Source of the DNA: Nocardioides panzhihuensis
GTDB taxonomy: Bacteria; Actinomycetota; Actinomycetes; Propionibacteriales; Nocardioidaceae
NCBI RefSeq assembly: GCF_013408335.1
Contig: NZ_JACBZR010000001.1
Coordinates: forward strand, 3,573,501 to 3,637,500
Reading direction: 5' to 3'
DNA: 64,000 nt
Shown here: piece after piece, positions 26,580 to 36,400 of the stretch
Position numbering within the stretch: position 1 is the stretch's first letter
Layout of the letters: the number at the start of each line of letters is the position of its first letter
Translations under genes and position numbers: made by a program
Notes under the pieces: model-generated
The model's database searches: none
The model's input: only the letters and a program-made list of their open reading frames with translations
Told to the model about the DNA's origin: nothing

Positions 26580-27127
26580 GCACCCCTAGGATTCCCACCC
26601 CCGGGCAGACGATCGGCCCGTTCTTCGGCTACGCGCTCCCCTACGAGGGCGACGCGGACCTGGTCCCGCCCGGCAGCCCGGGCTCGATCCGGCTGCACGG
26701 CTGGGTCTACGACGGCGCCGGGAACCCGATCCCCGACGCCCTGATCGAGATCTGGCAGACCGACGCCGAGGGCAACGTCCCCCAGGCCGAGGGCTCGCTG
26801 CTCCGTGACGGCTGGACCTTCACCGGCTGGGGCCGCGCCGCCGCCGACCTGAACGGCCACTACACGTTCTCGACGGTGCTGCCCGGTCCCTCCGAGGAGG
26901 GCAAGGCGCCGTTCATCGGCGTCACCGTCTTCGCCCGTGGTCTGCTCGACAAGCTGCACACCCGGATCTACCTGCCCGAGCACCCCGCCAACACCGGTGA
27001 CGCCCTGCTGGTGTCGCTGTCCGAGGACGAGCGTGCGACGCTGGTGGCCACTGCGGACGCAACCGGCTTGCGATTCGACATCCACCTCCAGGGCGACCGC
27101 GAGACCACTTTTCTTACCTACGGTTGA
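26576..27127 (+). CDS. pcaG: PcaG, protocatechuate 3,4-dioxygenase alpha subunit
   Basis: 183 residues of the intradiol dioxygenase fold: TPGQTIGPFFGYALPY, VYDGAGNPIPDALIEIWQTDAEGN, IGVTVFARGLLDKLHTRIYLPEH. It lacks the complete Tyr/Tyr/His/His iron set, as normal for the alpha subunit. GTG start overlaps the pcaH stop; forms the alpha-beta dioxygenase with PcaH. Confidence 0.95.
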   Translation: MSTPRIPTPGQTIGPFFGYALPYEGDADLVPPGSPGSIRLHGWVYDGAGNPIPDALIEIWQTDAEGNVPQAEGSLLRDGWTFTGWGRAAADLNGHYTFSTVLPGPSEEGKAPFIGVTVFARGLLDKLHTRIYLPEHPANTGDALLVSLSEDERATLVATADATGLRFDIHLQGDRETTFLTYG

Positions 27128-27135
27128 GGAGTCGA

Positions 27136-28395
27136 ATGTCGCTGCTGTGGCCAGGCGAGGAGCGCGCCGGGGATCTCTTCTCCGAGGCGGCCTACCTCGC
27201 TGCGATGGTGCGGGTCGAGGAGGCCTGGCTGGCCGCGATCGCCTCTGCGGGGATAGCCCCGGGAGAAGCGCGTACGCCGCTGGCCGGCCTCGTCTCTGAA
27301 GATGACGTCCAGGAGCTGTCTGAGGGTGCCGAGGCCGGGGGCAACCCGGTCATCGGCCTCGTGAAGCTCCTGCGCGGCCGCCTCGAGGGCGAGTCCGCGC
27401 GGTGGCTCCACAAGGGGCTGACCAGCCAGGACGTGGTGGACACCGCGATCGTGCTCTGCCTGGCCGATGTGCTCGACCGGGTCGAGGACGAGCTCGCGGC
27501 GCAAGCCGCCTCCCTGGTCGGCCTCGCCCGGGAGCACCGCGCCACCGTGATGGCCGGCCGCACCCTGACCCAGCACGCGGTGCCGATCACCTTCGGGCTC
27601 AAGGCGGCGACCTGGCTCTCCGGGCTGACCGACGCCGCCGAGGCTCTCCGACGCGCGCGGACGTCGTTGCCCGCCCAGATCGGTGGTGCCGCCGGGACGC
27701 TGGCGGCAGTCGTCGGGCTGGCCCGGCTCCGTGGTCTCGACGACCCCGTGGCCGCCGCCGAGACCGCTGCCGCCACCACGGCGACCACCCTCGGGCTGAC
27801 CCCGCGGGCCCCGTGGCACACCAACCGCGCACCGTTGACCGCGGCCGCCGACGCGCTGGTCACCGCCGCCGGCGCCTGGGGCCGGATCGCCGGCGACATC
27901 ACCCTGCTCACCCGTCCGGAGATCGGCGAGCTCACCGAGCCGGCCGGCGAAGGACGCGGCGGCTCCTCGACGATGCCGCACAAGTCCAACCCGGTGCTCT
28001 CGGTCCTCGTCCGCCGCCACGCGCTCGCCGCTCCCCCACTGGCTGCGACGCTCCACACCGCCGCGGCGAGCTATGTCGACGAGCGCCCCGACGGCGCCTG
28101 GCACGTCGAGTGGGAGACCCTGGCGACCCTCGCGCGCCGCAGCGTCGTCGCCGCCTCGCAGACCACCGAGCTCCTCGGCGGGCTGCGCGTCGACGCCGCC
28201 CGGATGCGTGCCACCGCCGAGGCCGCGGGTGCGGACCTGCTGGCCGAGCAGCGGTCGCTGACCGGGTTCGTGGGTGGCGGCGTACTCACCGGGTCGGAGG
28301 CTGCTGCCCGGCTAGAGGACTACCTCGGCGCCACTGACACTCTTATCGACGCCACCGTCGCCCGTGCCCACGAAACCTGGAAGGACCTGAAATGA
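27136..28395 (+). CDS. pcaB: PcaB, 3-carboxy-cis,cis-muconate cycloisomerase
   Basis: 419 residues of the fumarase/aspartase superfamily. The signature loop GGSSTMPHKSNPV (about 275-288) contains the catalytic serine, and LTSQDVVDTAIVLC and GRTLTQHAVPITFG are the other conserved regions. It cyclises carboxymuconate to carboxymuconolactone. ATG at 27136 follows TTGAGGAG; it overlaps pcaL by four bases. Confidence 0.95.
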   Translation: MSLLWPGEERAGDLFSEAAYLAAMVRVEEAWLAAIASAGIAPGEARTPLAGLVSEDDVQELSEGAEAGGNPVIGLVKLLRGRLEGESARWLHKGLTSQDVVDTAIVLCLADVLDRVEDELAAQAASLVGLAREHRATVMAGRTLTQHAVPITFGLKAATWLSGLTDAAEALRRARTSLPAQIGGAAGTLAAVVGLARLRGLDDPVAAAETAAATTATTLGLTPRAPWHTNRAPLTAAADALVTAAGAWGRIAGDITLLTRPEIGELTEPAGEGRGGSSTMPHKSNPVLSVLVRRHALAAPPLAATLHTAAASYVDERPDGAWHVEWETLATLARRSVVAASQTTELLGGLRVDAARMRATAEAAGADLLAEQRSLTGFVGGGVLTGSEAAARLEDYLGATDTLIDATVARAHETWKDLK

Positions 28396-29543
28396 CGCCG
28401 AGGATCACCGCTGTCGAGCTGGCCGGCGACCCGAGCAAGCCGATCCTGGTCGTCGGCCCGTCCCTGGGCACCTCGGTGACCGCGCTCTGGTCGGCCACCG
28501 CCGAGCTGCTGGGGGACAGCTTCCACGTCATCGGGTGGGAGCTCCCGGGGCACGGCCACGGCTCGCCGACCACCGACGCGTTCTCGATGGCTGACCTCGC
28601 GGCCGGCGTCCTGGCCAGCGTCGACACGGTCCTCGCCGACCGCGGCGAGCGCCACGGCACGTTCGCCTACGCCGGCGACTCGGTCGGCGGGGCCGTCGGC
28701 CTCCAGCTGCTGCTCGACGCGCCCACCCGGGTGAGTGCCGCGGTGCTCACCAACACCGGCGCCAAGATCGGCGAGCCCGAGGGCTGGAACGACCGCGCCG
28801 AGACCGTACGCTCCGCCGGCACCGCGTCCCAGATCGCCGGCTCCACCCAGCGCTGGTTCGCCTCCGGCTTCCTCGAGCGGGAGCCGGCCCGCGGCGGCGC
28901 CCTGCTCCACTCGCTGCGCGACGCCGATGCGGAGAGCTATGCGCTGGTCTGTGGGGCGCTGGCGGCGTACGACGTCCGCGGGCGGCTCGCCGAGATCGCC
29001 GCACCGGTCCTGACGGTCGCGGGAGTCGAGGACGCCCCGACTCCGCCGGCCTCGCTCGAGGAGATCGCGGTCGGGGTGCGGAACGGTCGACTCGTCTCGC
29101 TCGACGGCGTCGGTCACCTCGCGCCCGCGGAGGCACCGAACACCGTCGCCACCCTGATCACGTCCCACGTGACCGCGGCGGACCCGGCCTATGCGGCAGG
29201 GATGAACGTACGCCGCCAGGTGCTCGGCGACCCGCACGTCGACCGGGCCACCGCCGCGATCACCGACGTCACCCGCGACTACCAGGACCTCATCACCCGC
29301 TACGCCTGGGGCACGATCTGGACCCGCCCCGGCCTGGCCCGTCGCGACCGCTCGATCGCCGTGCTCACCGCTCTGGTCGCCGGACGGCACTTCGAGGAGC
29401 TCGAGTTCCACCTGCGCGCCGCGCTCACCAACGGGCTGACCCGCGAGGAGATCATCGAGGTGCTCCTGCAGACCTCGGTCTACGTCGGCGTACCCGCCGC
29501 CAACAGCGCCTTCGCCGTCGCCAACCGGGTCCTGAACGACTGA
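28392..29543 (+). CDS. pcaL: PcaL, fused enol-lactone hydrolase / carboxymuconolactone decarboxylase
   Basis: 383 residues. The N-terminal alpha/beta hydrolase PcaD domain (about 1-255; nucleophile in GDSVGGAVG, His in GVGHLAPAE) is fused to a C-terminal carboxymuconolactone decarboxylase PcaC domain (about 265-383; RYAWGTIWTRPGLARRDRS, EEIIEVLLQTSVYVGVPAAN). Together these turn carboxymuconolactone into beta-ketoadipate. The fusion is usual in actinobacteria. No pcaIJ or pcaF follows here; the operon ends at a repeat block. Confidence 0.96.
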   Translation: MTPRITAVELAGDPSKPILVVGPSLGTSVTALWSATAELLGDSFHVIGWELPGHGHGSPTTDAFSMADLAAGVLASVDTVLADRGERHGTFAYAGDSVGGAVGLQLLLDAPTRVSAAVLTNTGAKIGEPEGWNDRAETVRSAGTASQIAGSTQRWFASGFLEREPARGGALLHSLRDADAESYALVCGALAAYDVRGRLAEIAAPVLTVAGVEDAPTPPASLEEIAVGVRNGRLVSLDGVGHLAPAEAPNTVATLITSHVTAADPAYAAGMNVRRQVLGDPHVDRATAAITDVTRDYQDLITRYAWGTIWTRPGLARRDRSIAVLTALVAGRHFEELEFHLRAALTNGLTREEIIEVLLQTSVYVGVPAANSAFAVANRVLND

Positions 29544-29573
29544 TCCATCCGTCGGCCCAGCCGTCGTCGCCTC

Positions 29574-29840
29574 TCCGTCGGTCGAGCCGTCGTCGTGAGG
29601 AACGAACGACGACGTGTCGAGACCAACACGGTCCCATCGGCGCTCGAGTCGACCGTGTTGGTCTCGACACGCTCGCTGGCGCTCGCGGCTCGACCGACGG
29701 GGCACCTCGCCCGACGCTCATGGCTCGACCGACGGGGCACACTCGCCCAACGCTCATGGCCCGACGGACGGGACGCACCCGTCTGGCGCTCGCGGCTCGA
29801 CCTGCGAGCACACCTCGCTGGCGCTCGCGGCCGACCAGCG
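29574..29840. repeat. Palindromic repeat pair plus degenerate array
   Basis: Pair at about 29574-29700: GGTCGAGCCG, hairpin box GTCGTCGT-GAGGAACGA-ACGACGAC, the GTGTCGAGACCAACACGG module, then its inverse and GCTCGCTGGCGCTCGCGGCT. From 29700 to 29840 several degenerate pieces of the right arm repeat (CGCTCATGGCTCGACCGACGG, with variants). This accounts for the whole 300 bases between pcaL and the next gene. Confidence 0.85.
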
Positions 29841-29845
29841 AGAGC

Positions 29846-31270
29846 ATGTCTCACATGACGCAAACTGCGACCGTCGTCGGCGCCGGACCCAACGGCCTGG
29901 CGGCCGCGATCGTGCTCGCCCGGCGCGGCGTGAAGGTCGTCGTGCTGGAGGCTGCGGAGACGGTCGGCGGCGGCACTCGCACGGCCGAGCTGACCGCGCC
30001 CGGGCTGCGTCACGACATCTGCTCGGCGATCCATCCGCTCGGGGTGGCGTCGCCGTTCCTGCGTGAGCTCGAGCTGGAGAAGTACGGCCTGGCCTGGCGT
30101 TATCCCGAGATCGAGCTCGCCCATCCCCTCGACGGGGACCAGGCCGCGCTGCTGCACCGCTCCATCGAGGAGACCGCCGCCGGTCTGGGGGCCGACGGCC
30201 GGCGCTGGGAGCAGGTGTTCGGCCCGGTCGTACGAGACTTCGACTCGATCGCCGACCACGTCCTCGGTCCGATACTGCGTCTTCCCCGCCACCCGTTCCG
30301 CATGGCCGCCTTCGGGGTGCGGGCAGCGCCGCCGGCCACCGTGCTCGCCCGGGCCTTTCGTGAGGAGCGTGCGAAGGCGCTCTTCGCCGGCTGCGCCGCG
30401 CACGCTTTCCAGCCGCTGCACCGCCCGGGCACGGCCGCGGTGGGCACCATGCTCCTGGTCAGCGGACATCGCTACGGCTGGCCGGTCGCCGAGGGCGGTT
30501 CGCACGCCATCACCCTCGCCATGGCGCAGCTTCTCGAGGAGCTCGGCGGCACGATCGTCACCGGCACCACGGTCCGCGCCCTCGCCGACCTGCCCGAGTC
30601 CGATGTCACCTTGTTCGACACCAGCCCCGAAGCCCTCGCCGACATCGCCGGCGCCGCTCTCCCCCCGCGGTCACGCCGGGCGATGCGGAGATGGAAGTAC
30701 GGCCCCGCGGCGTACAAGCTCGATCTGGCCGTCCGCGGCCCGATCCCGTGGCGCGACCCGGAGATCGCCCGCGCGGGGACGGTCCATCTCGGTGGGACCA
30801 TCGCCGAGGTGGCGGACAGCGAGCGGGAGATCGCAGCCGGCCGGATGCCGGAGCGGCCGTTCGTGCTGCTGGGCCAGCAGTACGTCGCCGACCCGTCCCG
30901 CTCGGCCGGCGACCTGAACCCCGTCTGGGCCTACGCCCAGGTGCCGCACGCCTACGAGGGCGACGCGACCGATGCCGTGCTCGCCCAGATCGAGCGCTTC
31001 GCTCCTGGCTTCCGGTCCCAGATCGTCGACACCCACGTCACCACGCCGGCCGACTATGCGGCGTACAACCTCAACTACGTCGGCGGCGACATCGGCACCG
31101 GCGCCAACACCCTGCGCCAGCTCATCATCCGTCCCACGCTCGCCACCTACGACACCGGCATCCCCGGGATGTTCCTCTGCTCCGCGGCCACCCCGCCGAG
31201 TGCCGGCGTCCACGGCATGTGCGGTTACCACGCCGCTCACCGCGCTCTGCGCCACCTGAGCGAGGCATAG
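29846..31270 (+). CDS. Phytoene-dehydrogenase-like FAD oxidoreductase
   Basis: 474 residues. An N-terminal dinucleotide-binding motif, VVGAGPNGLAAAIVLARRG, begins about residue 10. The CrtI-type C-terminal FAD block, TGANTLRQLIIRP...GMFLCSAATPPSAGVHGMCGYHAAHRAL, closes the protein. This family (COG1233) includes carotenoid desaturases and many uncharacterised flavin oxidoreductases; no carotenoid genes are near. ATG at 29846 (another at 29855); the open frame upstream is repeat-encoded and rejected as coding. Confidence 0.85.
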   Translation: MSHMTQTATVVGAGPNGLAAAIVLARRGVKVVVLEAAETVGGGTRTAELTAPGLRHDICSAIHPLGVASPFLRELELEKYGLAWRYPEIELAHPLDGDQAALLHRSIEETAAGLGADGRRWEQVFGPVVRDFDSIADHVLGPILRLPRHPFRMAAFGVRAAPPATVLARAFREERAKALFAGCAAHAFQPLHRPGTAAVGTMLLVSGHRYGWPVAEGGSHAITLAMAQLLEELGGTIVTGTTVRALADLPESDVTLFDTSPEALADIAGAALPPRSRRAMRRWKYGPAAYKLDLAVRGPIPWRDPEIARAGTVHLGGTIAEVADSEREIAAGRMPERPFVLLGQQYVADPSRSAGDLNPVWAYAQVPHAYEGDATDAVLAQIERFAPGFRSQIVDTHVTTPADYAAYNLNYVGGDIGTGANTLRQLIIRPTLATYDTGIPGMFLCSAATPPSAGVHGMCGYHAAHRALRHLSEA

Positions 31271-31292
31271 GCGCCGGGGGAATCACACCCGC

Positions 31293-32006
31293 CTAGTGGT
31301 CGGCCCACCAGCCGGACCATCTCGCCTCGAGCTGCCCGAAGTCGGTGTCGTCGAGGCCGTACGTGCTGAGGATGGCCATCGACGTACCGGCCGGGTCGGC
31401 ATCCGACGGCGCCGTGCCGGCGATCACCAGCAGGCCCTCGCCCCAGGCGTCGACCGTCAAGCCCAGCTGGTTCGCCGAACGGAACCACACCTCGCCGGCC
31501 ACGTCCTCGCCGGCGATCGTCGCCGCATAGCGGCTGCCCACCGGCTGGCCGGCGACCGCGTCGAGGCCGAGCCGTTCGATGACGGTGCCCGAGTAGGTGC
31601 CACGGTCGGCGAAGAACAGCGTTCGGCGTCTCATCCCGGGCCGGCGCTCGAGCGCGAACCGGAGCTGATGCAGGAACGACCTCCAGCCCTCGGTGACGTC
31701 GTCGTAGTAGGCGTCCCAGTCCGGGTTGCCGGACAGTGGCGCGCGAGTGAGGGTGATCCGGACGCCGTCACCCTCCGGCCGGATCTCGAACCTGTCGCCG
31801 CCGTTGGCGACCAGGGTGCGCCGGTCAGCCTCCTCGACGACGTCGGTGAAGTAGATCGAGTCGATCTCGGTCTCGAGCTCGGCGGTCTCCCAGCCGTGCC
31901 ACTGCCGGATGGTGGCCGGGTCCCGCAGCGCCTGCCACGCGGCATCGGCAGAGGCCGCCGCTGTGACCACGATCCGCGGCGTCTCGCCGCGCTGGATGTC
32001 ATTCAT
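31293..32006 (-). CDS. SRPBCC/AHSA1-domain protein
   Basis: 237 residues: an AHSA1-type START-like fold in the first ~140 residues (RIVVTAAASADAAWQALRDPATIRQWHGWE, GDRFEIRPEGDGVRITLTRAPL, YYDDVTEGWRSFLHQLRFALE), with a second related half. It overlaps the end of the ArsR gene by eight bases; ArsR-AHSA1 operons are common in actinobacteria, with unclear function, probably binding a hydrophobic ligand. Confidence 0.85.
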   Translation of the reverse strand: MNDIQRGETPRIVVTAAASADAAWQALRDPATIRQWHGWETAELETEIDSIYFTDVVEEADRRTLVANGGDRFEIRPEGDGVRITLTRAPLSGNPDWDAYYDDVTEGWRSFLHQLRFALERRPGMRRRTLFFADRGTYSGTVIERLGLDAVAGQPVGSRYAATIAGEDVAGEVWFRSANQLGLTVDAWGEGLLVIAGTAPSDADPAGTSMAILSTYGLDDTDFGQLEARWSGWWADH

Positions 32007-32619
32007 TGCTCTGCTCCTGTTCGGTTGGGTCTGTCGCCGCAGCCGGGGCGGGATGCCCCCCGATGATCACGCGGTAGTGGCGACCGGTCGGACTGTCGAA
32101 GCCCTCGGCCGTACGTCGAAGCGCTTCGCTCAGCTCCTCGGTGAATCTGTGCACGTCGGCGGCGTCAGCGAAGCGCACCGCCGCCTCGATCGTGAACGTG
32201 AGCAGCCGCTTCCCCTGCTCGTCCGCCTTGACCTGCATGCGGGCCACATCCCGCACCGTGGCGGCGGCCACCCCGACGAGGTGCCCGGCAGCGAACTGGT
32301 CCTGGATCCGCCCCGCGTTCTCGGCGGACTCGGACCCGCGGCCCATCACCGACGGGTCGACCACGAACGCACCCGGCTTCGCGCGGAGGATCCGCTCGAC
32401 GAATCCCCGGCGCTGCCGCTCCTCGACCAGCTCCACCAGCCCCGCCGACTCGAGTGCCCGCAGGTGGTAGTTGACCCGCTGGCGAGAAAGATCGAGCGCC
32501 GCGGCGAGCTGGCTGGCCGACGTGGGCTCGCGCAGGTGACCGAGCAGCTGCCGACGAAGAGGCGACAGCGCCGCGGCCACCCGGTCCGGCTCATCGACAT
32601 AGACGATGTTGTTGCTCAC
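31999..32619 (-). CDS. ArsR-family regulator
   Basis: 206 residues: winged helix (PLRRQLLGHLREPTSASQLAAALDLSRQRVNYHLRALESAGLVELVE) followed by a ~110-residue extension ending in a helical/strand ligand domain. No metal-binding Cys motif, so not a metal sensor of the classic ArsR type. The GTG at 32619 is chosen since the frame beyond crosses the operator. A perfect 11-bp dyad lies 13 bases upstream, indicating autoregulation of this two-gene operon. Confidence 0.88.
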   Translation of the reverse strand: MSNNIVYVDEPDRVAAALSPLRRQLLGHLREPTSASQLAAALDLSRQRVNYHLRALESAGLVELVEERQRRGFVERILRAKPGAFVVDPSVMGRGSESAENAGRIQDQFAAGHLVGVAAATVRDVARMQVKADEQGKRLLTFTIEAAVRFADAADVHRFTEELSEALRRTAEGFDSPTGRHYRVIIGGHPAPAAATDPTEQEQSNE

Positions 32620-32631
32620 GAGACCAGGATG

Positions 32632-32657
32632 CAATTGACAAACTAATTTGTCAATTG
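32632..32657. promoter_or_regulatory. Perfect operator of the ArsR-SRPBCC operon
   Basis: CAATTGACAAA-CTAA-TTTGTCAATTG: perfect 11-bp arms with a 4-base centre, the only A/T-rich island in the neighbourhood. On the minus strand it contains TTGACA, a consensus -35 box, so binding would block RNA polymerase. It sits between the ArsR gene and the divergent GNAT gene (ATG at 32716). Confidence 0.8.
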
Positions 32658-32715
32658 GGTCGATCGTCCCAGAACCCAGGTGCCCGCGGCGTACGTCCCC
32701 ACTAATGTCTCGCTC

Positions 32716-33276
32716 ATGCCACAGGCCCATCTGCGCACCGAGCGCCTCGAGCTGGTCCCGCTGAGCGAGGAGCACCTGCCGTTCCTCGTCGAGCTCAACT
32801 CCGATCCGGTGGTGCTCCGCTATCTGTTCACCCGCGCGCTGACGCCGGAGGAGACCGAGGAGCGGATGCACCGGTGGATCCGGGCGGCGAAGGAGACCGA
32901 CGGGCAGGGCAAGTGGATCGCGTACGCCGCCGGGGAGCCGGTCGGGCTCTACATGCTCGAGCCACCCGACGACCCGCCGCGCACCGATGCCGCCGAGCTC
33001 GGCTATCGGCTCCCGCAGCGCCACTGGCGCAAGGGCTACGCGAAGGAAGGCTCGCTCGAGCTGCTCCGACACGGGTTGGAGGACCTCGGCGTCGACCGGG
33101 TGATCGCGCAGACGATGGCCGTCAACGAGGCCTCGCGCGCGACGATGGTCGCGGTCGGGATGAGCTTCGCACGCAGCTTCCACCAGGACTTCGACGAGCC
33201 GCTCGCCGGGCACACCGAGGGCGAGGTCGAGTACGAGATCACCCGCGCGCAGTGGCTCGCGAGCCGGCCGGGGTAG
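32716..33276 (+). CDS. GNAT-family N-acetyltransferase
   Basis: 186 residues, RimJ/RimL-like GNAT (Acetyltransf_3): LRTERLELVPLSEEHLPFLVELNSDPVV at the start, acetyl-CoA region ELGYRLPQRHWRKGYAKEGSLELL, and VIAQTMAVNEASRATMVAVGMSF. Substrate unknown. ATG at 32716. It ends just before the cobN riboswitch and is probably a separate transcript. Confidence 0.9.
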   Translation: MPQAHLRTERLELVPLSEEHLPFLVELNSDPVVLRYLFTRALTPEETEERMHRWIRAAKETDGQGKWIAYAAGEPVGLYMLEPPDDPPRTDAAELGYRLPQRHWRKGYAKEGSLELLRHGLEDLGVDRVIAQTMAVNEASRATMVAVGMSFARSFHQDFDEPLAGHTEGEVEYEITRAQWLASRPG

Positions 33277-33288
33277 GCTGCGACCACG

Positions 33289-33381
33289 CTCGTGGTGCAG
33301 GAACCCGGTGAGAGTCCGGGGCGGTTCCGCCACTGTGTTGTCCGTGTTGGAGCACGGACACAGCCAGACACTGGCCACGGG
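33289..33381 (+). promoter_or_regulatory. Cobalamin riboswitch (compact form) upstream of cobN
   Basis: Contains the conserved core GGTGCAGGAACCCGGTGAGA, then GTCCGGGGCGGTTCCGCCACTGTG, and the B12 box AGCCAGACACTGGCC. P1 pairs CGTGG (33291-33295) with CCACG (33375-33379). After it, a small hairpin GGGG-CGAGAA-CCCC (33399-33412) lies directly before the Shine-Dalgarno GAGGAGG (33414-33420), suggesting control of translation of the cobN-cobF-cobQ-cobK operon. Confidence 0.92.
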
Positions 33382-33428
33382 TGATCCGACCGATCGATGG
33401 GGCGAGAACCCCTGAGGAGGAACTGGCC

Positions 33429-36400
33429 GTGGCCGATCCTGCACGCGTACGCATCGCTCTTCTCTCCACCTCCGACACGGACCTGCTCTCGGCCCGTGCC
33501 AGCGAGGCCGACTATGTCTGGGCGAACCCGTCGCGGGCCGCCGACCTCGAGCGCATCGTCGCCGACGCCGACCTGGTCGTCTTCCGGCTCCTCGGCTCGC
33601 CCACCGACCTGTGGGACGGCCTGAGCGCCGTCAAGGAGCGCGGCACCCCGGTGGTGGTCCTCGGCGGCGAGCAGCAGCCGAGCGCCGAGCTGATGGAGCA
33701 TTCCACCGTCCCGATGGGTGTCGCCGCGGAGGCGCACCGCTATCTGGCCGAGGGCGGGCCGGGCAACCTCGCCCAGCTGCACGCGTTCCTCTCCGACACG
33801 GTCCTGCTGACCGGGTTCGGCTTCGAGCCCCCGGCGGAGGTGCCCGCCTGGGGGTTCGCCGAACGTGCCGGTCTCGAGCCGACAGGCGGGAAGCCGAAGA
33901 TCGGGATCCTCTACTACCGCGCCCACGAGACCAGCGGGAACACCGCGTTCGCCCACGCGCTGGCCGACGCCATCGACGCGACCGGAGCGGCCACCGGCGT
34001 ACCCGTCTTCGCGGGCTCCCTGCGCTCTGCCCCCGACGACCTCTACGAGGCGCTCGGCAGCCTCGATGCGCTCATCGTGACCGTGCTCGCGGCTGGCGGC
34101 TCCGTGCCGGCCTCGGCGAGCGCCGGCGGTGAGGACGAGGCCTGGGACGTGGAGCGGATGGCGTCGCTGGACATCCCGGTGCTGCAGGGCCTGTGCCTGA
34201 CCAGCTCGCGCGCGGAGTGGGAGGCCTCCGACGACGGTGTGACGCCGCTCGACTCGGCGAACCAGATCGCGATCCCGGAGTTCGACGGGCGGATCATCAC
34301 CGCGCCGTTCTCCTTCAAGGAGCTCGACGAGCAGGGGCTCCCCCACTACGTCGCCGACCCCGAACGCACCGCCCGGGTCGCCCGGATCGCGGTCAACCAC
34401 GCGCGTCTGCGGCACACGTCCAACCAGGACAAGCGCCTCGCGCTCGTGCTCTCCGCCTACCCGACCAAGCACTCCCGCATCGGCAACGCCGTCGGCCTCG
34501 ACACCCCGGTCTCCGCGATCCGCATGCTCCGGCGGCTGCGCGAGGAGGGGTATGACCTGGGGCAGGACAACGAGGTCGTACGCATCATCGACTCTGTTGG
34601 TCTCGACACGCCTCCGCCTAGCGGCTCCGGCGGCTCGACCAGCGATACGTCGGTCGAGCCCGCGAGCGCAGCGAGCGGTGTCGAGACCAACACAGTCCTC
34701 TCCGAGCGCGAGACCGCTGCCGGTGACGCGCTGATCCACGCGCTGATCGCGGCCGGAGGCCAGGACGAGGAGTGGCTGACCAACGCCCAGCTCACCGACG
34801 CCCACGTCCGCATCTCGAAGGCCGACTACGACGCGTGGACCGCCGACCTCCCCTCTGACCTGCGCGAACAGATGGTCGAGACCTGGGGGCCGACGCCGGG
34901 GAGCCTCTTCGTCAACGACAACGACGAGCTCGTCCTGGCCACGCTCCAGGCCGGCAACATCGTGATCCTGATCCAGCCGCCGCGCGGGTTCGGGGAGAAC
35001 CCGGTCGCGATCTACCACGACCCGGACCTGCCGCCGAGCCACCACTACCTGGGTGCCTACCGCTGGCTCGAGCACGGATTCAAGGCCGACGCGGTCGTCC
35101 ATCTCGGCAAGCACGGCTCGATGGAGTGGCTGCCCGGCAAGAACGCCGCCCTCTCGGCCTCCTGCGGTCCGGACGCGGCCATCGGCAACATGCCGCTGAT
35201 CTACCCGTTCCTGGTCAACGACCCCGGCGAGGGCGCCCAGGCCAAGCGCCGCGCGCACGCCACGATCGTCGACCACCTGGTGCCCCCGATGGCGCGCGCG
35301 GAGTCCTACGGCGACATCGCGCGGCTGGAGGGGCTGATGGAGGAGTACGACCGGATCTCCTCCATGGACCCGGCCAAGCTGCCCGCCATCCGTGGCGAGA
35401 TCTGGCAACTGATGAAGGCCGCCGAACTCCATCGCGACCTCGGCCTGGAGGAGCGGCCCGAGGACGACGACTTCGACGACTTCATGCTCCACATCGACGG
35501 CTGGCTCTGCGAGATCAAGGACGCCCAGATCCGCGACGGGCTGCACGTGCTAGGTGCCGCGCCTGAGGGTGAGGCGCGGATCAACCTGGTGCTCTCGATC
35601 TTGCGGGCCGCGCAGGTCTGGGGTGGCGTCGGGGGCGCCGTGCCCGGGCTCCGGGCGGCGCTCGGGCTCAAAGAAGGGGTCATCTCGACAGGCTCGATAC
35701 ACCGCTCGACAGGCTCGACCACCGGGAAATCGGCGGTCGACGAGATCGAGGCCAAGGCCCGGGACCTGGTGCAGCGGATGGACGCAGCAGGCTGGGACCC
35801 GGCCACTGCCGAGACGCTCCACGATGACCCGGCGGTTCAGCAGGTGCTCGTCTTCGCCGCCGAGCAGGTGGTGCCGCGGCTGAACGGGACGACCGACGAG
35901 CTGTCCGCCATCCTGCACGCGCTGGACGGTGGCTTCGTCCCCGCGGGGCCTTCGGGCTCGCCGCTGCGGGGGCTGGTCAACGTACTTCCGACCGGGCGCA
36001 ACTTCTACACCGTCGACCCGCGCGCGGTGCCGTCGCGGCTGGCGTGGCAGACCGGGCAGGCGATGGCCGACTCGCTGCTGCAGCGCTACCTCGACGAGAC
36101 CGGCGACTACCCCACGAGCGTGGGGTTGTCGGTGTGGGGCACGTCCGCGATGCGTACGGCCGGTGACGACATCGCCGAGGTGCTCGCGCTGCTCGGGGTG
36201 CGCCCCGAGTGGGACGAGGCCTCGCGCCGCATCACCCACCTCGACATCATCTCGCTCGAGGAGCTGGGCAGGCCGCGGATCGACGTGACCGTGCGCATCT
36301 CCGGCTTCTTCCGCGACGCGTTCCCGCACGTCGTCTCGATGCTCGACGACGCGGTCCGGATGGTCGCCGACCTGGACGAGTCGCCCGAGGAGAACTACGT

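Noticed and set aside
29720..29845. Earlier start of the phytoene-dehydrogenase-like gene
   Set aside because: The upstream open frame lies wholly in degenerate repeats and has no ribosome site; FAD-binding sequence begins right after 29846.
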